A stretch of DNA of 64,000 bases from Opisthorchis felineus (lineage: Eukaryota > Platyhelminthes > Trematoda > Opisthorchiida > Opisthorchiidae). Shown piece by piece: positions 12,131 through 22,050 of the stretch (positions are counted from its first letter, which is position 1; every line of letters starts with the position of its first letter). Location: positions 39,682-103,681 of the forward strand of contig SJOL01005555.1 in assembly GCA_004794785.1 (NCBI GenBank). Direction: 5' to 3'. Under the pieces are notes generated by a model. It was not told the DNA's origin, ran no database searches, and saw nothing but the letters and a program-made list of their open reading frames with translations. The translations under genes and the position numbers were made by a program.

Positions 12131-15100
12131 AGATTGTATGAACCTTGGAAGTGGTGTTGTGGCCAGATGAATAACGCAAATTTTGAAACGACTCATAACT
12201 TACACATCAAAAGACTTGTGCTCAGTGACTAATATGCCATTGAGCTTTAGATCTGAGACTACCATTACCACTTAAATCCACATGAAACATTCCTAGATGA
12301 TAACCACTTCTTTTAGTAATCATCACCTCAAAGCGTTTGTTCAGGTAATTTTGCTCTATCTTACATGGGTTACCAAAGTTCTTCAATTCGTGGTAAAAAA
12401 TTTCGCTTTGTAAAATTGGCAGGATTCAAAGTATTCGAAGCGACTTCGCTCGCAGCTGCAACTGGCATTTACGACTTAGGTTTCTTTCTGTTATCTACTT
12501 GGGCCTCTACTCCAAAATATTTTTGAACCATATGTGGAACAGTTCGTTGGTTGAGTTCGACGAAAAAGGCCCTACTAACTTCCCTAGACTACTTGTTCTT
12601 GACCTTGAAATGAACTGAGTAATAAAAAAGTGCTATCCGTAAAGATGTCGTCATATTTAGGGCCAGTTCACACAGAAGTAGTTGTTTCAAATACGGATTG
12701 CATATTTTTGCAATAAAATGTGTCATCGTGTGGATCACATTTTGAGGATAATGATCCCATTGTGCCAAATGTTAATGACATCCTCTCGGCTTCATTTGTT
12801 TTGGCGGTAAACTGGCCCAGTCGTGCACACCATTGATGCACAACTGATTTACAATTGATTTTTGATTGTTTGGGCAAATTTTCTCATTAGAGGAGGAATT
12901 TTCTTTGGAGTATTCTTGTTCGTCTGGATGCGGAATGAGGAAAGTTGATAGATTTCCGTGGGAAAAAATAACTGCAATCATTCTCGTGTGGAGGAACTTT
13001 TGTTTGTGCAGCTGATGTAGAAATTCCTTTCAACGTAGCAATGCTCGAGGCTACGAAAATTGGGTGGTGGGACTGAACTGGATGAAACATTGAAGTTAAT
13101 AGCCAGATAGTCCCTGAAAGCCTTGACCTGGCTTGGATCCCTCACGGCTGTTTTTCAAGTTGGACTGGACAATTCGTTCATACTAGGTGCAAACAATTAC
13201 GGAAGACTTGGCTCTGTATTTACTTGTTTCATTTGGAAAAACAAATGCAGGTAACATCGTGCTCTTAACAGTATTAGTTTTCAATGCAGTTCTGTGGGTG
13301 AACATTTCTCCATTTTGTCGTTGTCTTAAAATGCAATTCCAAAGTGGGTGAATCAGTTTTCATGCGTTTTGAATGACTCCATCTATCGTCAGAGCACAGA
13401 GTCCACAGAACTCTCACGAATTTATGTCGTCAAACATCCTGGAATTAAGCGCGATCAAATCTGAAGTTTGAGAACCCAGCCTAATAAGCGGGAAATTCAC
13501 AGTCAAACGTCCATAACGAGCAAAGATAATGACTGTAAATTAGCATGGCTAAAACAAACATAAAGCTTCTAACCTCGAGACATCTCAACATATTTGAGGA
13601 CAAGGCACACTCGACTTCACAATATCCGTCCATAGGTATTCCGGTGTGCCATTAGAGATACCCGATGTTTTCTCCATCTCAATCTAAGATGTGAGCGTGC
13701 TCATCTCATCCGATCACATGTCAGTGAAGACTCACTGTTTGGGACAGTCTAACCTTAATTTTTAGATTTCTACCTGTATCTAAGTAATGGAAGCATGAAA
13801 AGCATGCAAAGGTGCCCTGGTCTTATCATCCTCTGACAATTCGTTCAACTATCGCCTGTATTCACACTAATTATGGATTACAGAAGGTAGAATAGAATCA
13901 ACCAATTCCAGTGGAACGGATTATAGGGAGAATGCCAAAAACTGATATCGGGTGATAATTTACTTAAATTCAGGACAAAGCAAATTGGGTCTAGGTCGTC
14001 CTTCATGGAGGTAACAGTAAGACTACTTAACCTCCACGAAAACTTTTCTGTCAGCAGAAAATGACAGTACAAATGTATGGGAAATGATTAACCCATCGTG
14101 GTATCTACTCGCTGAGGTGTCTTTTTATGTGACAAAACTACTTGAATCCAGTTACTTAATGAGTGCCAATGTTGCTCAACCGTCTATGGGTATATTTACG
14201 AAGATGTATGAGTTTACAATCAAAAAAATCCGGGATATTAGTCATCCCCACTAACCAACAAACGGGAACATCAGACTGACACCCAGTACTGATCAATTCG
14301 GCTAGTCATAAGAAAATCTCGCGGATTGGTTCCCTGACCGCCTTAAAACCCGATCAACCTGGTAACTTACTCACTTGGCCTGACGAAGCTTTTGTGTCAA
14401 AAGTGAAACGTTGCCCAGCAATAAATCCACCGATTGTTTACCAAACCTCTCTGAAATGTATGAGTTTACTTGTAAAGACAGTGGCGTTGGGCAAATTTCC
14501 ATCGAATTAACGGCGTATTTCTGCTTCCTTCTGTGAGCAGCTAATGCAATTTCCAACCAATAAAACCACACAAGACTGATGGTTGAAGGCATAAAACTTG
14601 CATAACAAGTACAGCATTTATGTATTCGCAAAGCGGTTGAAAAGTTATGTACCCCGGAAGTCTGTGCAGGTGCTCCTCGTATTGCAGAAAAATGAAATTG
14701 CTCGTATGATAATACCAGAAATTTCCGACTAAGGTCTGTTCCGGACACCTACTCTGAGAAATTACAAATACTATTGGCTCAGTAATTTCCTGACAGAGTG
14801 CTTAGTTTTTTGCGTTAACTTCTCAATCTGGTACACATTACTTTAAGACTTCCCATATTCATCAGATGTTTCGCCTCACTCCAGGGAAATTTCCTATTTT
14901 TCTGATTCAGAAAACAAGGAAAGAAAGCCGTCCGTAAAATATAATTTTTTCCGTATGGGACATCAAACGTGAAAGAACCCGACAAATTCGTTTCCTGATT
15001 GTGCCGATTTTTACACACTTGCTTTGAACTATGTTGCTCGAGTATATGTCAGAACGCCGCATGGGGTGCTGCTTCGGTTTTGCGTTCGCACTATGCTATG

Positions 15101-15360
15101 TCACGTACTAGCGTGGAAACAACGTCAGTCACCTCCACTTTAGTGTAATTATCATACGTCCGGACTGAGACAAGAAACAGGTAACAAAACAAGCTCTCCT
15201 AAATGCTGTGATAAAAGAATTAACCTGAACCCAGCGGTCTGATATGCATGGCTACATTGATCAGAAACGTTTTGCCTTCCTTCACATGCGTAAATGATAA
15301 TGGTTGATATTATTAGGCGAGCTGTGTTTCCAGAAAACAATTTTTGTTTCTTTTCTCTGT
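12131..15360. other. No recognised gene, 12.1-15.4 kb
   Basis: No domain, exon or repeat could be assigned. Overlapping minus-strand frames at 12668-13090 and a 125-codon minus-strand frame at 14371-14748 have no recognisable product and no convincing splice boundaries. Confidence 0.5.
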
Positions 15361-15384
15361 ATAACTCACTGCTTGTACGGTTGT

Positions 15385-15645
15385 TGAAAACTGTCCGACA
15401 GCCCGAGACCGCCTTTACCCTTCTTGGGGATAATCAGGTCGGCGTAGTACCCACGTTTTTATTAGCCATATGTTCCACTTGAAGGCGAAATTTTAGGCAG
15501 TTGGCGAACTGCACTCATTTGCAAACTTTTTGACGCTATCGGAGAACTCAGCTGAATCTTTCCTTTATGAGGTTCCCCAAATTAATGTGTTACGTAAATG
15601 CCGCCTCATGTTTACATGCCAAGAAAATAGACTTCGACTTGAAAT
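15385..15645 (-). repeat. Hammerhead repeat copy, 15.4 kb
   Basis: In the reverse orientation this is the repeat of the 42.6-44.4 kb cluster. The minus strand reads CTGATTA (one change from the ribozyme box CTGATGA), stem II TCCCC-AAGAA-GGG, then GGCGGTC and TCGGGCTGTCGG. The body follows on the plus strand: CACTCATTTGCAAAC at about 15511, CAGCTGAATCT at about 15549 and GCCGCCTCATGTTT at about 15600-15613. The ribozyme core is decayed. Confidence 0.6.
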
Positions 15646-16140
15646 ATCGTGCCAGCCGGAACACGAGTGTGCAGCACATTCAGTTAAAGGACATTTTGAA
15701 AAAGATTCAGTTTATTGTCCCGTTAACATCAAAGTAATTTAAAACTGGGGCACTCTTTGAACTTGTGACTCCTCACGGTTATCCTCGTGGAGACTCGTTT
15801 GAACACACATGTCCACTAATGTTTCGACCTTTCAGTGGCCATTGCTGTTACAGATGTAGTTTTGCTGTGACCGGGTACACCTTCGAAAACCGACATGATA
15901 CCGCCCAACGAGTTTGGTCTTGTCGTTGATTCATCGCTTCTCGTCATTCTTCACACATGACTACAGTTATTTGTCAAGCAAATACTGTAGATTACTGGGC
16001 TTATCCATGTTTTGCACACATATCTTTGAAACCAAAAGGTTCACAGCTACCTGCCGGAAAATAAGTTTAGTTAACAGGCGTCGGCCTTATCAATCATATC
16101 ACTCAAGCGCGAACAGGTTGACCTGTTAGACGTGAAAATT

Positions 16141-16345
16141 AAGATGCGTCCAGCGTGCGCTGATGGAGTAGTGGTAACCCTCTCGCCTCGCAAGTCAGAT
16201 GTGCGGAGTTCAAACCCCGGTACGGCCGAGGATACGCACAGCTGATGAGCTCCAATAAGAGCGAAACTCGAGTTCAGTGCTTCCGTGTGAACTCACCAGA
16301 ATGATTGCGCCAGGACAGGAGGACCACTGTTCAATCGACCATCTG
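16141..16345 (+). mobile_element. tRNA-headed SINE with hammerhead, copy A
   Basis: The same unit occurs three times in the window: here, on the minus strand at 33945-34172 and, decayed, at 63785-63990. It starts with a tRNA-like promoter region having box A TGGAGTAGTGG (16164-16174) and box B GAGTTCAAACC (16206-16216). It continues with GATACGCAC, a hammerhead ribozyme (16236-16280), and a tail with AGGACAGGAGGACCACTGTTCAA that is matched in copy B. The head lacks a pairable acceptor stem, so it is a SINE and not a tRNA gene. Linking a pol III promoter to a hammerhead is the architecture of the schistosome Smα family; this sequence is a relative in design, not necessarily in descent. RNA polymerase III transcription is inferred from the boxes. 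Confidence 0.85.
16236..16280 (+). ncRNA. Hammerhead ribozyme, type I, SINE copy A
   Basis: All catalytic boxes are present in order. Stem I 5' strand is GCACAG (16236-16241), then CTGATGA (16242-16248). Stem II is GCTC/GAGC with a CAATAA loop (16249-16262), followed by GAAA (16263-16266). Helix III is AC-TCGA-GT (16266-16273), then T17 at 16274. The stem I 3' strand CAGTGC is at 16275-16280. Predicted self-cleavage is between 16274 and 16275. Stem I has one A-A mismatch; copy B has the perfect partner GCACTG. Helix III is only 2 bp as a monomer, but ACTCGAGT is fully self-complementary and would give a stable helix in a dimer. Confidence 0.8.
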
Positions 16346-17005
16346 ACCAGTTCCGCAACCACCCACTACTAAACAAATTTTTTTACCACAGTTTAGGTCT
16401 GGAAGTGGTGCATAGGGAGGATAATATAATGTAACCGCTGCGGGTGAACTGAGTAAACAATCAACGCGAAGGGATTTATGTATGTCAGACTTTAAAATTT
16501 GCAAGAGAGTGATCATTTACATCCATTTTTAATCGTGTTTCGCTTGCAGAGGATTGTTTAATGGTGGGAAATGTGATATTACTTATATTACATCCCATAA
16601 ACTTGAGGACCCGTTTATCTGATTATTGGAAACTGGTCAATGAAGTTACGTTGCATCAAAGAATATTTATACACCCTATGCCTTCATAATATTTGCATAA
16701 CTATAGAGAAAAATGTTCGAGCGCATGCTTATTTTTGGATATAAATACAAAAAATCATTGAGGTTACGAAATATAATGTACAGTTCATGCAAGACTTCCT
16801 TGTAAAGACCACTCATCTCACTTATCGGGTCTAAAAAATGCAGTCAGTTTGGAAGACAGGGAACCTTCTTAATGAGGACCGAAAACTGCAAACACTACCC
16901 ATATGTGCACTAAGGAACCATACCTAGCCGATTTAAACTTGTAATCCTGCCGGTCTCTTCACTGGTTGAAGTCATTATACCTCACATTTTTGTTCATTGC
17001 TGCAG
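16346..17005. other. No recognised gene, 16.3-17.0 kb
   Basis: Nothing could be assigned upstream of the candidate exon at 17006. The last ~25 bases form its polypyrimidine tract and acceptor. Confidence 0.5.
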
Positions 17006-17143
17006 ATGGCCAGAGTTCGAACATTTGTAGGCCAAAGATATGCAGTGATGGTAACTTTTATGAAAAGGAAGTCTTCATGGCTTCGCTCCTTGGCGCGGGC
17101 ACAGCGCAGAAGCTGTGCCAGGCTGAGAAGAGGATTTTCACAA
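17006..17143 (+). CDS. Candidate internal exon, cysteine-containing, phase 1-1
   Basis: A T-rich tract ending TGCAG (17001-17005) is followed by an open stretch and a strong donor, CAA|GTGAGTG at 17144. The exon is 138 nt and begins and ends in phase 1, which is typical of exchangeable extracellular modules. The fitting frame reads GQSSNICRPKICSDGNFYEK followed by EVFMASLLGAGTAQKLCQAE and ends KRIFT. The C-x-P-x-I-C-S-D-G-x-x-Y pattern resembles the start of a Kazal or follistatin-type module. However, the usual Cys after the Tyr is Val here and the disulphide pattern is incomplete, so this is only a suggestion. No companion exon was found. It could also be a chance open frame. Confidence 0.35.
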
Positions 17144-20055
17144 GTGAGTGCTGTAAGTGGTCGAAGCCTTACCAGCAAATTACTGGTCATTCTATTTAAA
17201 AGAACATGACTAATGTAGGATCCAGAGAGAATGCTCGTGTGATGGTTGTCTGTTTGTTAAATGAACTAGGCAATTTAGAGAAAAAATTTTCACGTTAAAC
17301 TGAGGTGACCTGATCAGTGCACCGTTGCGAAACGAAGCGTGACGAAGCAACCATGCGCAACCACCACTCCTAGATAATCAGCTTAGACCAAATGTGCCGT
17401 AACTATAAGTAACCATTTTTGGAAGGTCCAACGAAATTGGACCTCACGAAACATGTTTTAATCTTATTCACGATCCCTACTCATCTAGAAAACCAAGGTA
17501 TTTTACGGTAAAAGTTAGAAGAGCTAATGGAAAACCAAGCACTTTCCTCCGCACAGAGAAAACGTCTATAATACATTCTGGTGCAAGGGAAAAACGACAA
17601 ACATTCAGAAAGCGTGGCAGAGAAAACTGTTTTCCTCTGAAGCAAGATAAAAATCTGCAGCTTTTTTTCGCAATTCAACCCATTGAAAAAATCGGCTAAG
17701 TACGCGCAAAACTTTTTACCCACACTTTTCGTGATAAGGTTCATTCGTTATATTTCTTTCATCAGCGGTATCCTTCCGCGTTTTACGGTCCCTCTGCCAA
17801 CTATTTTTTGGTATTTTCAGTCTCTTATTTCTTGGTGTATCGAATCTCCTATCAGTGTCCTGATCGTTGATGCATAGAACTTCCACAGATCGTGAAGTGG
17901 ATTCTATGAGATTGGCATTTCTCGTTGCGTGACCAAAACCACCAATTTATTTTGTGTATAAATACACGCTAGGCTAACAATATAACGCGTCCTATACTTT
18001 GAGGTGGTCACTGCTTCTTACCATAATAGGCTTTTCTCCTTTTCTGCGGAGAATTTGATTAGTCCATTCAGTCCGAACTACGGATGGAGCCGTGTAAATC
18101 ACAGACTCCGCTATAGGCAGTCTGTTGAGTCTCATCAGGGAGCACAGTTGTCCTGAAACCACAAGCGATGAAATTTTAAATTCCCAGAAACCAATTTATC
18201 TGTAGTTACCGATAAAAGGCGGCGAATTTTCTTCCCAACTGCCTTCATACTTCAGCAGCGTTTAAACGTGCTGCCCAACTAAATCCTGGTGTGTAAACTA
18301 CGTGCATTCCATCCCTGCCCAGATGGGACCCAGTGAGTTTGCTCTGACATTCTAACTTGAGATTTCAGCTTGATGGTATCTGTGAATCCAAATACATCTG
18401 CAAAGCGATGAAAAACCTGGGGTTATGAGCGTTGTTTACGTGTACCGAAATGGCTTATCGGAGTGTAATCTGGATTTGAGAATTCAGCTAGAGTCAAACA
18501 TCTCCTGAACAGTGAGCACAGGGTGATAGTTTCAGAAATATCTTCTTCCCTGTCACATGGGGAACTCTGTACATGCGAGCCGGTTGCTAGACATACTTTT
18601 AAGTTTATTTTGTGCTTTAATTTTATCGGTGACATTTGAATTAAATACTTCAAATAACGCTAACCGAATATGTCTCCAAATATAGAGTACCAAGTCACAA
18701 CAGGCCACATTCTCACCGGAATGGGATGAAACTCGCCCCCAATAAAAACAAACTCTCGTTATTAGGAGACCGTCTTTTCATTCACAAGAATTAAATTGGT
18801 TAGATCCCACCAGCCCCCGCACTGACGGTGTCTGCTCGATTTGGGAAGAAACGTCCGCAATCCAACTGTCAAGGTAGGCGAGCAGACCAACACCCAAGCA
18901 GCAGACCCGAGCTGTGTGTTTTCTTATGTTGCCTTTAGCGTCTCGTTTTACTCAGTGAGTTAATTTTGGACATGCATACCCGTGACACCGTCCACTACGA
19001 GAAAGTGTGTTTTCCACACACAAGTGCTAGTCGTGAAAAGAAGGAATTCGTAATCTGTCAAAAAGAATTGTTCATGTGCAGACAGATTTGACTCACCTGG
19101 GAAATGCCTTCACGCTAAAGGCAAGTGAAATTATTTTGTTCAAACCGGACTGTACGTCAACTCGTCACCTAGTTGATCAATATTCACTTGGTATTAAGTA
19201 TTCTACATGTTTATCTCACCGACGCGTACTTCCCCCTCAGGCAACTCAGCGGTGAGTCATTAGTAAGAATTCTACAGGAATGTAGATGGGTTTAAAATGA
19301 CTTTCATAAGTACGTCTGAGTACCAAACTGGTTCACTGAGCAGGAGTTTTGTAACAACATTTACTAAAACCTACTCCCTTAAACATAATCTATCCTGTCT
19401 GTGGGGCGTCAGTATTGTTTAGATGGATGAAATTCCTCAGATTTTGCTTAAGCGTATTTCCCCTTAGTGGACTGAAGTTCTTATTGCTTTACTGGTCCTA
19501 AGTATTGAGGCACTCGGCAATTAGTTCTTGACACTCTCCGTTCCACTAAGTGATTAAATCTTGTCACCCCAACTGGAAGATACATCACATGAAAATGGGT
19601 ATACAGCAATATTTTTCGCATCATTAACAGCTAGCTGACTAGAACAACATTTGGAGCCGATGTAGTCTGGAAAGAGGATGCGTGTGGAATCGAATACCAG
19701 AAGGATATGAGCTTGTGCGTAGGTCAGGGAACAAGACGAAATACCGCAAACTTGTGGTAAACCTACAAAGTAGGTTTTTTTTCGACCGGTGCGAAAAAAC
19801 TCGTCACCAGTAAAAGTTTCGTACAACTTAAAAGTAGACACAACTTTACCGCCGACAATTTCCATAATCACTTTTAAAATATTATTTTACAGACTGTATT
19901 CAAAAATGCAACATCAATGGATTGTGTAAAAATGTAATGATAAATTGCCCTCGCTCACCGTTTTGGAAGCCTACCCATATGTGATAAAACAGAATACATT
20001 TACTTGCACAGAGTGAGTTGCAACGTTACTAGACACAGTGACTGCTCATGCTACT

Positions 20056-20110
20056 GCTTACAACACTCAACCTTTGTGTTGAACGTAGAAGGTTGGGTTG
20101 AGCTGTAAGC
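20056..20110. repeat. 55-bp imperfect palindrome
   Basis: Outer arms GCTTACA (20056-20062) and TGTAAGC (20104-20110) enclose inner arms CTCAACC (20066-20072) and GGTTGAG (20096-20102). In single-stranded DNA or RNA this could fold into a hairpin with a roughly 23-nt loop. No flanking duplication or promoter was seen, so its origin is unknown. Confidence 0.6.
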
Positions 20111-22010
20111 TCTATTTTGATAATAAGTTCGCATTCTAATTTATTCCTTATGGACCACTATGGGTAACCACTTACGGGCTTCGGACTTTCGGCACTTCAC
20201 CTCTGCACGGTGGCTATAGTGTGTAGGCTGTTAGCCATTGTGGTAGACTCGTGTAAGTTGTATATGTATCCTTATTTCTTTGTATCCGTGTAGTTTCATC
20301 AATGAAACTAATGTTGTTCTATGATTCGAGTGAATTTATTTTGGCACGTTGAGAATAGAGCTGGTGGATCGCAGCCTTCTGCAAAACCTCGAAGAAACTT
20401 GGAGAAAAAAATCCATACATTAAGCAGAATAAACAAAGATGAAATCCTTCTAGTTAGTTTACTTCTCTGAATAACTGAAGAAAACAACGGAACTTACAAG
20501 GTTACTGATAAATGACATTTGCGCAACAGCATAAACTATACCGTTGATTCAGAGTTAGGGAAGTGTCTTTGGTGTTAATTACACGACAAAGAAGAATCTT
20601 TGATCTCGCCGAAGGAACTTTCAGGTATTTATCTTTTCAGAATTTCCCACGGGTATACAATATCATAAACCACTTTCCCCTCAGCTGTTCACCTAAGCAA
20701 TGTACACGCACGTTAAAGAGACGAACATAAGTAAACCCTTCATCTACAATGAGGGAATAACTTACCCTGTGCGCTTTTCCATTCCATCTGCACCAGAGAG
20801 TGTGTGCTGCTTTGAGAGCTCCATAATTGTTTTGACTTCCCAAAGTAATAAGGAAATCCGGACAGGAGGACACGCTAAAGTGGTTTCCTAGATTCAGGTC
20901 AGAACTTGTGATCCGTTAAGTTGTAAGGGGGGGAATTAAACTACTTTAGGAGGAAGGGACTGCTCTAAACTAAATATGATGGCATGTGATATCATTAAAC
21001 TCCTTCCCATCTAAAAATATGATTGATGACTGCATTTCGACGCTTATCGCAAGTTAATGTTGCTAGTTGTGTTAATGTGAAAATTTGATGGTTTTCGCTA
21101 GTTAGGACTCCTGCATGTATGTTGAAAACTGTACTGGTTTTAACGGAGCTCAATAGAAATCTGCAGATTATTCAATCGCAAATTAGGATGTCATGAGGGT
21201 TGTGCAAATTCTTGATTCCTAATGACAGAGATGGGGCCTCCTATGGGACATCTTGTCGTAACACCCAGTCATCTTAAAATTTACACAAAGACATCTTATG
21301 CTTCCGAAATAGTCATCCTAGGACTCTTGACGGGTTAACTTACGGAATTGTGAGAAACGTAATATAAACAGAAGCGAAACCAAGCACATTCAAAAAAGTG
21401 TTCCTATCGATACACTTAAGATATCATATACGCTTTCCACCCTGGATGCTTGCACACTCGAAACGAAAAAATATTCAACTTGGTTGCGTCTTTACGATGC
21501 AGTATCACCCCGGATACTGAGATTAAATAATGAAACATTTTCTCGACTTTGACGGCACACTGATTCCGCACAGGAGAGTCCGAAGTACTGGAAAAGAACG
21601 ACGTTCCCACCGAATAGAACGATTGACTGTTGTGTAGGCCCGATGAGCGGGAAAGTTTGGATCAGGTTGCATTTGACGGAATGGGTGCCTACGCATCTGC
21701 AATAGCAGAAAACGGCTATGACAGTGTACAAGAAAACTAGCACGTAACAACCAACAACAACAAGCAACACAGATTATTGATATGATGTTGGTTTCCCCTA
21801 CGTGGTCGGCGTCGACTGGCTTCAGAAAAGAATAATGCAATCTCCGTGCCAAGATAGTCGAACAGACATAGCAATGCCGTCACACGCAAACGCTCCGTAG
21901 TTGAAGTTTTGACTGCGAAATGTGTAGAATAGAGCGGCACATCACCACAACCTGACTAATGAAGAGTTAATGCCTCGGGAAAATCCTACAAAAATCCGTG
22001 TTGGCGGAGG

Positions 22011-22050
22011 CCCTTCAAGCCTGACGTATACGTCATGATATTTTGAAGGG
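22011..22050. repeat. Nested palindrome with TGACGT half sites
   Basis: Outer arms CCCTTCAA (22011-22018) and TTGAAGGG (22043-22050) enclose a perfect 14-bp palindrome TGACGTATACGTCA (22022-22035). The inner palindrome contains two divergent TGACGT half sites of the CREB/ATF type. There is no gene nearby to give that a function, so regulatory use is not claimed. Confidence 0.6.

Noticed and set aside
16161..16231. tRNA gene
   Set aside because: Boxes A and B are present, but acceptor and anticodon stems do not pair properly and the unit repeats with a ribozyme tail, so it is a SINE head.
22022..22035. Functional cAMP-response element
   Set aside because: The palindrome fits the half sites, but there is no promoter or gene near it.
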